The notes: a model not told the origin generated them from the sequence alone. A stretch of DNA of 64,000 nucleotides from Pyrus communis (GCF_963583255.1 NC_084807.1:21539572-21603571), one strand, 5' to 3'. Positions 11,226 through 22,210 are shown, counted from the first letter of the stretch. Program-made: numbers and translations.

Positions 11226-11972
11226 TATTATTTTTTTTCTAAATAGCTTTTGTATATATGAGAGCCCAAATTTGAAGGAACGAGATTGGTGACCACGAGG
11301 GGGCAGGCCATCCCATAAGCCCATTAGCCCAAAACGAAACTTAAGAGCAGGAGGACCATTGCTGTGTGTTACAATCATATGAAACTTACCACATAGAATC
11401 ACATCAAATATCAATCTTCACAACTTAAATTGATCGAGCAAACATGTCTAGCAAGTCCAAATGTCTCTCATTGTTGCTGTGTTTACCTTTTTCGACAAAC
11501 AATAGGACAATCTTTACATTATTTCATCTAAATTACAGAAAAGAGGATTCAAACTTAAATGCAAGGTGTATAACAGTAGCCAATTTGGTTAAGCACACGT
11601 CTGTGTCAGCGACATCCTTCACCAGTTTTAAAATCACATTCAGAATAAATGGTTGGAAAAAAAATTTCAACATAATAACGCAGGCAAGTGAATCATCATC
11701 ACTCGTATAATCAAAGCATAAAATGTAATGCGCAGATTAAACGGAAGGAACCAGTATTCAACTGTTCTACATATGATAGGAATGATCGTTAACTCGGAAA
11801 ACAGAAAAAGGAAAGGATTTATCCACAAAAGGTGCAGAATTTTAGCTTACAAGGGCAAAACCCTGGGAAGATGCAGATTATTATCCGAAACCCCGAATGC
11901 AAGCCCAGTTTTGATTTGAATAACCAAAAGCTCATATAACAAAAGTATCAAGACAATAATAGCAGGGTCGTG

Positions 11973-14010
11973 TTACTGCTGTGAAGACCCCGTTGGTGCC
12001 GACCCAGATCCAGATGGAGTAGGTTCCGAAGGTCCAGAACTTGAAGGTGCAGATCCCGAGGGTGTAGAACCTGTGGGTGCTGGCCCTGGTGTTGCAGAAT
12101 TCTGGTACTGTTTATTCATTGGCAAGGATGGTGGTGGCGGCACTGCAGAATGATATTGCGGAGGGTATTGCTGGTACTGTGGTGCTGGTGGAGGCATATA
12201 CCCATATGCAGGAGGATAAAACTGCTGACGATATTGGCCATGTGGTTGAGCCATGTTCTGAAAAGCATAATGCTGACTATGTTGCTGCCTCTCTGAAGCA
12301 GAACTGCACTCTCCTGACCCTGTGGTCCCACTAGGAGCCCCTTCCTTGGATGGAATAAGGGCACCCATTCTTTGAGGATCCATGGACGGATAGAATGATC
12401 TCTCCTGTGAAGGTGGAGGTGGCATGTTGTAGTAGTTCACAGGCGCAGCTGGGTCTTGTGATTGGTTCTGTTGTTGAGATATGACTGCTCGAGGCAACAA
12501 ACCACCATGAGCCACCGCCTGCTGTCTAGCTTCAGCAGTGCCCTCTGATTCCTGTTTTGGTGCTTGGGGCCTACCCCACATTAACTTCAACCTCAAACCC
12601 TTTATTACCAGTTTGTTAGAGAGTTCTTCTGCAGCCTTTTCTGCACCTTCTCTTGTTGTGTAGGTTACGAAGGCACATGCTCGTTGGAGTACCATCCTAA
12701 CGGATTCTATTTCACCATGAGCATAAAACTGATCCCTTAAATCCTGCTCAGAAATTCTCGCATCAAGCCCACCCACATATAAGGTTCTTATGCTTCCATC
12801 CTCAGGAGGTTCCAAGGAGGGCATCTCTCCGGCCTTGTTAAGAAGCTTCATCGCCACTGGATCATTGACTCTGCAGATTTTAGAGATGAAGCATGAGCAC
12901 CACAAACTTAAGAAATCCATAGGATTACAGTACAGACATGTGCAAAGATGTGACGGCAAAATTGGGACATAATTTTTGAAAGCAATAATGTTGGTTGAAA
13001 TGCTTGCAAGAAGCTGAAGTTATTACACAAAATAACCAAAACGGAGAGACTTCTTCTACTTGTTTAATCTACCACTTTCTAATACAAGAATTTTCTCAAC
13101 TGAAATTAGGTAGACTTTCAACCCGAACAAAAAAATGAGCAAAACCATTACACATCAGAAAAAAGTGCTCATCAACAAACAAGTTCACAAGTTTAACTAG
13201 CCAACAGTTGTCAGTTAACTATAAGCATAGAACATGCAACCACAAACCCATGCTTCCTTAGCACCTTGAGAAGAGTAAAGTATGAAGCATTGGACATACC
13301 CATAGTAACGATCTTTGATGTTTTGCTGCGACAACTCCCCAGTTATGGGCATCTCGTGTCTGTAAGGGCACTCAGCACCTCTTGTGCACTCACCACGAAT
13401 GTAAAAACTGCAGACATGTGCTCTGTTCCTTTTGTAATAGGGCGTTGTTCTTTGAAGCTTCAGAATAGTGTCACTGGGCCGTGCCTTTCCATATGAAGAT
13501 TCGTAATCTATACCAGCTCTAGCCTGCACTCACCAAAAAAAAATTAAAATTAGATGCTAAAGTATTCCATAACATTTACGTAAAACTGGTGCCATAACCC
13601 AGACTGATTCTTCGAGGAAATGACAGAAAAGTTACCTTACGGTCGTGCTCCTCAGCGAAAAACTCCCTATTTACATCACTCTTTGGAATGGCATCATCAG
13701 AACCGATGGCTAGAGCTGTATCTCGAACCTGAACTGGCAAACCATATTCCAGATCCAAGAGGCAAACTTGACAAACGTTTTTCAACTTACTGCACGTCTG
13801 GCAAATCTCCGACTTCTTAAATCGTGCATCACGACCAGGCCTCCACCTGAAAACTGTGAACGGACGCGTGCAAATCTTGCACTCCTTGTCATAATCAGCT
13901 CGTGTCATCCGGACGTAGGGATTGTCACCCAAGCATGACTCGCAGATGATGGGAAAATCTGATCGTTCCCAACCATCCGCCTCCACATTCCTAAGCAACC
14001 TGTGTGCCAT
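11973..14010 (-). CDS. MAC5: RBM22/Cwc2-like splicing factor (MAC5-type CCCH + RRM protein)
   Basis: Exons on the minus strand: 14010-13636, 13523-13300 and 12870-11973. They join in phase to 498 residues. The N-terminal third (about 20-110) is rich in CxxC pairs (CESC, CKIC, CQTC, CQVC) that would bind zinc. Residues 163-181 form one CCCH finger (C-x7-C-x5-C-x3-H). An RRM spans about 228-300, with RNP2 LYVGGL and RNP1-like ACAFVTYT. The tail is Pro/Gln/Tyr-rich and ends in Ser-Gly-Pro-Thr repeats. This order is that of RBM22 (human), Cwc2/Ecm2 (yeast) and plant MAC5 proteins, which contact U6 snRNA and help shape the spliceosome active site in the nucleus. Which plant paralogue it matches was not resolved. 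The internal frame is intact, with no missing finger ligand. The start is the ATG opening MAHRLLRN, typical of the family. Confidence 0.95.
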
Positions 14011-14015
14011 ATTAC

Positions 14016-14354
14016 CTAACCAACAAAATTTCCCCTAAGAATTTCATGATATAATTGGAACCTAATCACCCCATACCCCAAAATCCCTAATCATGCGGAA
14101 ACTCAAATCAAATGCCTCCCAATTGCCTGAAGTTTCAAATTTTCAATTATTGTCGAGTCTAAAGTTGAAAAATTACAATCCTTTCTCGACTAACTCTATC
14201 CAAAGATTCGAAATACCAGAAAACAAATAATTGTACTAAAAATTAAGTAAATTTGGTATAAATTCAAATCAACTTAACAAAAATCAACAGAGCTACCGTG
14301 TTTATCTAACTCGATGAATAATCAAGCAGAAGCAAAAGATAACGAGAAATCTAC
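14016..14354 (-). other. Probable 5'-UTR intron of the MAC5-type gene
   Basis: On the minus strand CTCCAG|GTAGAT at 14354 is a good donor, and GTTGGTTAG| at 14016 is a good acceptor five bases before the start codon. The segment between is AT-rich with pyrimidine runs near its 3' end. Splicing is inferred from sequence only. Confidence 0.55.
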
Positions 14355-14729
14355 CTGGAGATGAGATTGGCTAACTGCTATCGGCAACCAGAAGGCCGGA
14401 GATGGCCGGCGGTTGCAGCTGATGGTCGGCGGCTAGGTTTTGGGTTGAAAGGTGCAAGCTGAAGCGCAAGGGATACACGATTTTACAGGTGCGAGCAAGG
14501 AGATCACATGGATTCACAGACCAAAACCCAATCCCTCTCTCCCTCTCGCTGTTTCGCGCTTTGGTTCCCACAACTTCGTTGCTTTCAGATAACAAGCCTC
14601 TCGTAGCTGGACTCCCGGAGACTTAACGGCCCAATTTCTTGTAACTTCTTTTTACGCCCTTTAGAGGCCCATTAAAAGTTGGAACTTTGTTTTTTCTTTT
14701 TCCCGGGTTAACCACAAAAAATATTAAAA

Positions 14730-14881
14730 GGAAATTAATGAAAAAAAGCTTGAAAACTTTAAATTTTAATGATAAGGACAAAATAAAGGGTAAAGTGAAT
14801 AGTAACAGGATTAACTTTTTAATGTTAAAATTTGGTTTTTCATTAAAATAAACAGTACCCCGGGTTTTTCGTTAAAACTCC
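14730..14881. mobile_element. Small MITE (GGAA-TTAACGAAAA family), copy A
   Basis: It starts GGAAATTAATGAAAAAAAGC and ends GGGTTTTTCGTTAAAACTCC, imperfect inverted termini. The interior phrase GACAAAATAAAGGGTAAAGT and AATAGTAaCAGGATT are shared almost exactly with 22324-22474. It lies just upstream of the MAC5-type gene's transcription start region. Confidence 0.75.
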
Positions 14882-15418
14882 TAAATATTAACCACTATTA
14901 CAAATCTTTACACCATTCATTTAGCTTAATTGTCGGATTATTATTACTACTATTAATTTTTAAATAATATTCAGACAACTCAATATTTTAATACATAGTC
15001 GACAGATTGATGACACGTCTAGGAGATGAAAAATTGCATATGTGACTTCAATCTACCGTCTCCTTCAATATAAATATTTGGACCACAGAGTACGCTGTAA
15101 AAAAAAGAAGATAATTTAACCATATATGCTATATAGTAACTAATGAGTCTGCAACTCGAAACTCATGTGAGAGAGTTGTGAAAATAATAACCAACATTCT
15201 AGAATTTTTTAATGATTTTGTAACTGAAGGTAGACATATTTGGTAATTAATCTCAGATTTAAATCCACCAAATAGGATTACCTTCCATATTATATCCTAT
15301 CTAACTCCTACAAAAAGGGTCCTTAGAGTGAAGAAAATTTCACACTTGAAGTATTGCAGCAAACTGAAATCCATCACGAGAAAGAGGCTCAATCAACAAT
15401 TCGATTTCATTTTTCCAG

Positions 15419-15730
15419 ATGGAAGGAAGAGCTGCAATGCGTTCGACACTCGTGTTTGCTTTGGTGGTGCTGACATTCATGGCGGCAAACGAACACACTG
15501 TTGTCGTTGAGGGTTCGCGCTCTCCATCGTCGTTCAAAGTCCAACAAAGCCCGAGCCCTTCTCCTGGTTCATCCGACTGCCCTCCACAAGAATGTGAAGC
15601 TTCATGCAGGGCTGAACTGCTGGGGGATTACATAGGCTTCCAATGCATGCCTATTGGCGACGCAACTGTTTGGGTGTGTTTTGCCAAAGATACTGTAATT
15701 GGCCCTGCGCCTAATAATGTGGTATCGTAA
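15419..15730 (+). CDS. Small secreted cysteine-rich peptide (unassigned family)
   Basis: A single-exon frame of 103 residues. Residues 1 to about 31 form a signal peptide: basic start MEGRAAMR, then hydrophobic STLVFALVVLTFMAA. A Ser/Pro-rich linker (about 32-52) follows, then a compact domain with cysteines in the pattern C-x4-C-x3-C-x12-C-x10-C. Five cysteines is an odd number. The disrupted paralogue at 18081-19635 has a sixth where this copy has Trp (VWVC against VCVC), so this copy probably lost one half of a disulphide pair. Size, secretion and cysteine spacing resemble defensin-like or other plant apoplastic peptides, but I cannot place it in a named family. The upstream 170 bp are duplicated before the paralogue, so promoter and gene were copied together. 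Confidence 0.75.
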   Translation: MEGRAAMRSTLVFALVVLTFMAANEHTVVVEGSRSPSSFKVQQSPSPSPGSSDCPPQECEASCRAELLGDYIGFQCMPIGDATVWVCFAKDTVIGPAPNNVVS

Positions 15731-17040
15731 TTAGCCTCTAATAATAATGCATGCATGCATAAATAAAGAAAAAAAAATTCATATTTAAGTTGGTGATCTT
15801 TGGTTTCTACGGACAAACATATGTGCCTCTTCATCACTTTAACATTGGTTTTTCCATAACAAAAAAATATAAAAAGAAACATCACAATTTAATATTAGAT
15901 CCCAATTTTTGTTCAAAGAAATAAAAATAAAAATATTAGATCCCAATTTGTAATAACCTTTTCTATCCAAGAGGAATATCACTATATCAATCTAGTTTTC
16001 TTTATCTATTTAATACACTTAACAACATAATTGTAGCCAACATTATATCTTTTCGGCTATGATTAAAGACGAAAGTTACGAAAATTGGCTATCAATAAGT
16101 ACCAACACCGAGAACCACAAAACCAAATCATTAAGGCAACAGAAAAACGTCACCAAAGATTGCGTCCAAGTGATTAATTTCCTTGCACCAGATCGATTTT
16201 ACAGGTTCAACGTGACCTTAATAGAACTGCCTCCGCGAGCACTGGTTTCAAAGGCCACCTCCTTCTGAGAAAATCCAAACCATTGCCACAATTTACACTG
16301 TTGATATGCATGAAATTATTCAAAATTTATTAAGAAATTGACTGGTTTAATGATTCTATAAAATTCAAGCGATTAACTAACTAATTTAAATATGATGAGT
16401 CTATGTGAGAAAACTGGTGTGTCTATACAGGTAATATGAGAGGTCTATAAGAACGCACGATTAGTTTGCTTTTACAACAATTAACATAAAATTGACAAAA
16501 ACTGCAAGCATTGATCTCACAAAGCACTGGTTTCAAAAATGTGTTCCACCTTCTTTGCAGAAAAATTGAAACCAGTGAGTTAGGCTTCACTTCGTTCTCA
16601 CAATCAGTCTGCCTATATATGTCAAAGATGACCAACCGACCATTATCTAAGTAAATGCTGAATATATCACAATAAAATATAAATTAAAAAAAATTCTAGA
16701 TCACACTTGCATAAGTTGACTCTCATTCAAATATGTATGTATGCACTTACAAGGCGTAAAAAAGGAGTCGGATTACTATAAATTTATAATACCATGAAAG
16801 AGTAAACAAAGGAAACGTACTTACATTAATATATGGCGATATTGTACATCGAATACATTAGTATAGATAATAAGGAATTGTCATGAAAATGGTTTGGACT
16901 ATATTTATCTTAATAAAACAACCATGCTATAATTTTATTTAATGAAAAAGATTTAAATTTTAATGAAAAACTCTTAATTTTAATAAAAATGACAAAAAAA
17001 AATTAAAATTTTAATAAAAAAAAGACATAATTTTAATGTT
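15731..17040. other. Gene-free interval between the peptide gene and a minisatellite
   Basis: AT-rich, with ATGCATGCATGCAT near 15745. A motif GCACTGGTTTCAAA..CCACCTTCT occurs twice (about 16241 and 16525), and the second copy has an ACTGGTTTCAA/TTGAAACCAGT palindrome at 16527-16578. No convincing gene. Confidence 0.4.
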
Positions 17041-17087
17041 TAAAAAAAAATTTGACGCACAGACCCACGCCCCCACACACAAACTGT

Positions 17088-17232
17088 TTATGAAACTTAA
17101 TGGTACTACACTGTTTATGAAACTTACTACACTTTTTATGAAACTTAATGATACTACACTGTTTATGAAACTTAATGGTATGACACTGTTTATGAAATTT
17201 AATGATACTAAACTGTTTATGAAACTTAACAG
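17088..17232. repeat. Minisatellite, CTGTTTATGAAACTTAATGG units
   Basis: About six copies of a roughly 27-bp unit (one short of 18 bp) reading CTGTTTATGAAACTTAATGG then TACTACA, with substitutions. Frames reading LFMKLNGTT repeatedly are translations of this repeat, not a protein. Confidence 0.9.
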
Positions 17233-17783
17233 TAGATGCTAGTCCCAAATTTTCAAATTCTTTCACCATAATGCAATAAAAAGATTATAAAGAAAAAAAA
17301 TATGATAGAGATCAAAGTCTACGCCGTTAAAGTTATGCATGGCTAATAGCTCAATACTATTACTAGAAAAATGGGTAATGAGTCCAACAATGTTGTCAAT
17401 GATGTTGCCCCACCCCTACCCCCGACCATCCCAACCCACACCTGACCGACTCCCTCCCAACCATACCACCCAAGATGTGGTTCTGAATCGAATGGAACCC
17501 ACTTCAATTTAAATTTTTAATTTTATAGGAACAAAATGTGCTTGGATTATGTCAACCGGTTATGCAACTAAATGATTGGTTGGGTGCTCTTTGCACGCAC
17601 CTTTAGTTAGGTTTTTTTTGTTTTTTGTTTTTTGTTTTTTGTTTTCTTTCTCGTCTTTATCATTAAATAAAGCTATATGATGGTTTTTTGTTAAAATTCA
17701 AAGTTTTGATACCCTTTTCATTAGTTTTTCTTATATAATATCATTTGTTAAAAAATAAAAAAAAAACCTAAATTCTAATCTTA

Positions 17784-17786
<3 letters not shown>

Positions 17787-17853
<67 letters not shown>
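17787..17853. repeat. (CT)33 microsatellite
   Basis: A pure run of CT dinucleotides, 67 bp, among the longest perfect simple repeats in the window. It lies about 230 bp upstream of the broken peptide paralogue. Confidence 0.98.
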
Positions 17854-17858
<5 letters not shown>

Positions 17859-18108
17859 TTTAAAGGCCAAAAAATTACACTTACCAATTAATAATGTTGT
17901 TAGTGCAAATTTGGTAATTCCAGATTTAATTCCACCAAATATTACATAGCTTTCCATATTAGCATCTATATCAAATCCTATACATATCCTTTCGCATAAG
18001 TCCACTCACATAGCAACTGAAAACTCATCAAGGAAGTCTCCCAGTATTCTGTCATATACATATATAACATTGTATTTGCAATGGAAGGAAGAGCTGCAAT
18101 GCGTATGA

Positions 18109-19352
18109 TAGGGCCGTCTCTGAGATTTCAGGGATCCTGTGCCAAATTTATAAAAGGAACCCTTCTTAAGACAATCTTAAAAATAAAAAAAAATAAAAAA
18201 AATGAACAAAGTATTGATGCTAAAAAGCAATATCAAAACAAACTTTAAAACTCAAACTAATCGTCAGTTTCTAAATATCATTAAATGTAAAGAAAGGTAC
18301 AAAAATAACCATATTATTAAATAATCAACAATTAGTTCAATCTTAAGAAACCAAATAAACAAAACTTAAAAAAATCTAGTATTGAAGTTTCACTTAAAGA
18401 TGCTTCTTCGTGCATTCTTTGCTGCAAAATCATCAATTAAACCTTCATCAACTCATTTCTCATTGTCAATGTGTTTTTCATTAACTAAATCATCCACTAA
18501 ACTTTGTGGTTCTTTTTCTTTTACAAAAAAACCTATCAATAGCTCCTTTTTGAGATTGAGTCAATTGTTTAACCCTTCTTTTTCTTTGACGCTTCAAGTA
18601 GCCAGATGAATATTTTCTAGTAGATGCCATCTTTTATATCTCAAAAAAGATCACAATTAAATTATAATAAGTATGAACAATAAAACCTAATAGTCCGCAA
18701 TGCATGTGCGTCTAGTATTTTTTGCGATTGCTCCCTCTTGTTGTGATGATTACTTGATTAATTTCTATGAGTTTTGCCTTGAAAAGTATAAAAGAAAAAA
18801 AAATTCATTATAGATGAGAAATATCAACAATTTTCAAATTCCAACTTCATATATTTAAATTTATAAGTTACTTTCTTTAATCGAAGTCTACATCACTTTG
18901 ATCACTTAAATTATCTTGGTAATTTGAAATTTCTATTCAATTGGATGAAATTATGAACTAGGGTTTAGTGGTTAGTGGGGGGAAAAAAGCAGTGGAGAGA
19001 GGACTCGGGCGTAACGGGAGGGATGAGGCGTCAGAGAAAAAAAAATACTCTTGAGTCTCTGATTAGATTTTAGCGTGAAAAATAAGGAAAAAAGTGAGAT
19101 ATAGTTTTATAAAATATATAATTTCATACGGAATTAATGGGTGTGTTGGATTATAGGCATGCAACCAGTAGCCTTGTAGGCCTACTCCTATTTATATATA
19201 TTATATCTATTGTGTTGATTAGATTTTTTATGATATTTTTATATAATATTTTTTTTTTATATAACTACATTTAATATAAAATTATTCTGGGGCCCCTCAA
19301 ATTTTGGGGCCCTGTGTGAAGAACCTATCAGACTCCTCCAAAGCCGGCACTG
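18109..19352 (-). mobile_element. hAT-superfamily DNA transposon, 1,244 bp, with 8-bp target duplication
   Basis: GCGTATGA stands on both sides (18101-18108 and 19353-19360), the 8-bp duplication typical of hAT elements. The ends are TAGGGCCGTCTCTGAG on the left and, inverted, CAGTGCCGGCTTTGGAGG on the right, in line with the common plant hAT terminus CAGnGCCGGCyCTG. On the minus strand near 18630 lies the start of a transposase-like frame (separate entry). The left side also carries GGGGCCC and CAAAATTTG subterminal strings near 19290-19315. The body is too short for a full transposase, so this is a deletion derivative. Confidence 0.9.
18490..18630 (-). pseudogene. Remnant N-terminus of a hAT (TTF/ZMYM1-like) transposase
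   Basis: From the ATG at 18630 the minus strand reads a short basic frame of 46 residues beginning MASTRKYSSG and containing LKRQRKRR and QLTQSQKGAIDRFF. This resembles the conserved start of plant hAT transposases annotated as TTF-type zinc-finger/ZMYM1-like proteins ('SGxxKRKKKRR...SQxGALDKF'). After a run of seven T the frame breaks. Shifting by one base continues an acidic stretch (KEKEPQSLVDDLVNEK) to a stop. Zinc-finger and catalytic regions are absent. The similarity is from memory. Confidence 0.65.
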
Positions 19353-19635
19353 GCGTATGACATTGGTATTAGCTTTGTGCTTCTTGACATTCTTGGCTTC
19401 CAAGCAACACTATATTGGTGCTGACGCCCGCACTGCTCCAAGCCCAGGCAACGCGGGTGGTGGTGGTGGTGGTGTCCTTACAGTGTTCACTCCAAGCCCT
19501 TCTCTTGATGTGTCCATCTGCAGCGATGCTGACTGTAAAGCAGACTGTATTGATGAGCTCAAGGGTGAATAACCGGGTTCTCAATGTGTGGAGGTTGATC
19601 AAGGAGTCGTTTGTGTGTGTTTTACCAAAGATTAA

Positions 19636-20385
19636 TTACAACTAAAAGAGCTGATCTAATTAATCCCCTAATATAATGCAAGATGGATAAATAAAATAAC
19701 ATCTTCACATTGTATTGTGATCTATTTTCTAAGCACATTTAGTTGGGAGTGAAACTTCGTTTGTTTTGGATACAAGATGATATAAATACGGTAACAAAAT
19801 AAACGCGTTAGTGTAGCCTCATGCGAACAAAATTTCACGACACAAGGAAAACGCTAACTTAAAATGGACCCTTAGTTATTCAATTATTCATATCAATTAT
19901 GTGATAATCTGATGTTCCAAAATTACAACCCTCGGTTTATTGCCCCCACAAAAGAAATCATCCTACACCATTTGGCTATACCTGCTTTCTTTGTTATGCA
20001 TTTCAAGCATCCAAGTTATTCTTTTTATACCAACAATGCTGAGCATGCGGGAATCGAACTTGCGGCCGGGCCTCGATCATCAGGTGCAGAGGTGAATGCT
20101 CGGCATCACTTCAGTCACAACCCCCCAACCCAAATGTGGTACATAGTTAGACTAACTAGAAAGTCATCATTATAGGAACTGAAATATACTTAACAAGAAC
20201 TAACTGATATATTCAGTATTGATGTTTAAGTACAGTTCTTTATCAATACTAAAATATGAAGGCGATGGTAAAGTTTGCTTGTAAACTCACTCACACAACA
20301 TGACCAGAACTTCGGATTCATTGAAGATGGCTACATGGAATTTTAATTTTTACAGTGGGTGTAAAATCGATACTGCACGAAATAA
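19636..20385. other. Intergenic, possible decayed SINE-like patch
   Basis: No gene. At about 20040-20110 the minus strand contains CGCAAGTTCGATTCCCGC, which resembles a tRNA T-arm/B-box, but no second promoter box, tail or target duplication could be defined. The last 100 bp are probably 3'-UTR of Lhca1. Confidence 0.3.
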
Positions 20386-21615
20386 TCAAGGCAAAATCCC
20401 TTTGGGGATGAGGACATCCCCGATGTTGTTGTGCCATGGGTCAGCCAAGTGAGTAGCCAGGTTCTCCAATGGTCCTGTGCCAGGGTATGCCGATTGTTGA
20501 ACAACAAACCCAACGAAAGCCAACAACGCAAGCCGGCCTACACACTCATCAATCAATAATTAGATCATCTGTAGTTTATAGTCCGACAACATAATTTTGT
20601 ATAAAATGTGACATAAGAACGTAACGTCTTTGTACTCACCATTTTTTATCTCTTTGACTTTGTACTCCTCGAACTTCTTGGGGTCCTTGGAGTAGCCCAA
20701 GGGGTCAAAAGCCCCGCCAGGGTACTTCTTCTTTTCAGTGTCCTTCTCCATGCTGCGTTGGTGTTCTACAAAGGCAATGGAAATGAATTCGATGACCAAA
20801 ATTGTAGGCAAAGTGCCCCATGGAACTGGGTTGCCTAAGTACGTGGCTTGGCCTCCTGGAACGGCAGCCCACTCTTGTGCTTTTACCCAGTTGCCCAATC
20901 CCAAAGCCTCTGGTACAAGAATCCCTGGCTACAAAAGTGTGTTTATAAGGTTAATTTAGTCACTGCAAAGTAAATAAACTGGATGCAATTTTTAAGTTAC
21001 TATTGTATGATACTTACTACAGCAAGCATTGCCCATCTGCAGTGAATGAGCTCAGACTCCTTGAACCTCTCCAAGTTCTCGGGCACTTCTCCTAGCCGAA
21101 GTGGATCAAATCCAAAGTCACTGAAAACCCCCAAGCACCAAATCTTAACACAATGTCACCAAATTATAATATGATTTCTTTTCCAAACTAATCAACGTCA
21201 GAAGCTAATTAATATCGCATAATCATCTATTTTACTAAATAGTATCTTAGGCTTACGAAATTTTGATCACCAAATGATGTCTCACTGTGAAATTTAATTC
21301 AAATTTAGGTCTACACTTAATCTTACTTTTTTTAACAAGATACGTACGTAATAACATATTATTTGATTAATAATTTTGGTGGCTGTAACATTATTAAAGT
21401 AGTATATTTCGTTACCCGGGTGCAGAGCCATCAAGGTAAGGAGGCCGGGGCTCGCCGGGCATCCAGTCGGCGGACATGGAGAACCTTGAGGAGGCATTGG
21501 CACCAAAACTTGGGAGCTGGACTGCACTGGTCGCAAATTTAGACTTTGAGGATGACAGGACTGAGGGGAAGGCAGTGGTGGCGATGCCACAGCTCATCAA
21601 AGTGTTGGAAGCCAT
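20386..21615 (-). CDS. LHCA1: Photosystem I light-harvesting chlorophyll a/b protein Lhca1
   Basis: Exons on the minus strand: 21615-21416, 21120-21018, 20928-20640 and 20537-20386. They join in phase to 247 residues. The first 45 or so form a Ser/Ala-rich chloroplast transit peptide. The mature part opens [20 protein letters not shown], then the first LHC helix ([14 protein letters not shown], with chlorophyll-binding Glu/His and Arg), helix 2 around [19 protein letters not shown], and helix 3 ([19 protein letters not shown], the matching ExxxxR chlorophyll-ligand motif). It ends [13 protein letters not shown]. This is Lhca1, which pairs with Lhca4 in the LHCI belt and feeds excitation to photosystem I. 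An in-frame ATG lies seven codons upstream (21636); 21615 is chosen because [10 protein letters not shown] is the family start. Exon 1 ends in a split Gly codon. Confidence 0.98.
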
Positions 21616-21719
21616 TTGATTAACTAATGCCTGCAAGACTTAGGGTTTGTGGGGAGGGGAGAGGAGGCGACTGAGATTATGGAAGGTGGAAGGAGTGGCG
21701 AGGAATACTAGTAGTATCG

Positions 21720-21760
21720 GGATATAGAAGAATCCAAATGTGGATTGTGATTGGCTAATA
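21720..21760 (-). promoter_or_regulatory. Putative Lhca1 core promoter (CCAAT and TATA-like motifs)
   Basis: Reading the minus strand: GATATATTAGCCAATCAC (CCAAT at 21754-21750, GATA motif beside it), then CTATATC at about 21727-21721, about 105 bp before the start codon. CCAAT plus GATA motifs are usual in light-regulated antenna gene promoters. Assignment is by motif and position only. Confidence 0.4.
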
Positions 21761-22095
21761 TATCTGGCTGGTATTCTGTCATTGGGCTACGTGGATTCTG
21801 TTAATCCAAATAGGTGGCTTAGGTGGCAAGGAATATCCAACTGATAGGTGAAATCTGATATATGTGGTGCATGTTGAGTTGTTAGGGGAGGAAAATCTAA
21901 CCTACCAGTTTCTGCATGCAAAAAAAAAATATATATTATTGTAAAATATTAGGTTGTAATTGAGGAAGAAATATGGTTGGATTTTAGAACTATATGGATC
22001 ACAAATAATTTACAAGTAATGTTAAGTAGACTAATTTTTTAGACCAAATTTATACATTATGTAATGTGTTACTAATAGTATTTTAAAATACTCAC

Positions 22096-22210
22096 ATCGG
22101 GGAGCGCCTAGGCGGGTGACTTGGCGCCTCTGTTTTGTGGGAATAGATGAAAAACTTGCCTAGGGTTGTGAGGGCGCGCCTAGGCGGCTGGGGACCTCAA
22201 AGTCGAAGGT
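22096..22210. repeat. GC-rich fragment with GCCTAGGCG motifs
   Basis: GGGGAGCGCCTAGGCGGGTG, then CTTGCCTAGGG and GCGCGCCTAGGCGGCTGGGG stand out from AT-rich surroundings. A related fragment with GCCGTCTATG..GCGCTAGGCGGCTG and GCGCCCGCCTAGATCGCG occurs at 63290-63405. It is likely part of a dispersed element whose ends I could not define. Confidence 0.5.

Larger units (their letters stand above)
18081..19635 (+). pseudogene. Tandem paralogue of the secreted peptide gene, split by a hAT element and a stop codon
   Basis: The first 20 coding bases (18081-18100) equal those of the gene at 15419. The frame is then interrupted by the element at 18109-19352 and resumes at 19353 with a hydrophobic signal-peptide core (LVLALCFLTFLASK), a Gly/Val-rich linker and a cysteine domain with C-x4-C-x3-C. 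A TAA at 19570-19572 replaces the codon aligned with Tyr in the intact copy. Beyond it the same frame continues to a CVC pair and a natural stop at 19633-19635. Two independent lesions make this a pseudogene. Upstream sequence near 17905-17990 still matches that before 15419 (AGATTTAAnTCCACCAAATA), so the unit arose by tandem duplication over about 2.7 kb. Confidence 0.85.

Noticed and set aside
16527..16578. ACTGGTTTCAA..TTGAAACCAGT palindrome as a miRNA precursor
   Set aside because: The stem is only about 11-14 bp with a 25-nt loop, too short for a plant miRNA hairpin.
17033..17269. Frames with repeated LFMKLN or its complement KFHKQC
   Set aside because: They arise from the 27-bp minisatellite at 17088-17232.
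20035..20115. tRNA gene or SINE
   Set aside because: A B-box-like GTTCGATTCCCGC is present, but no cloverleaf, A box, tail or target duplication could be built.
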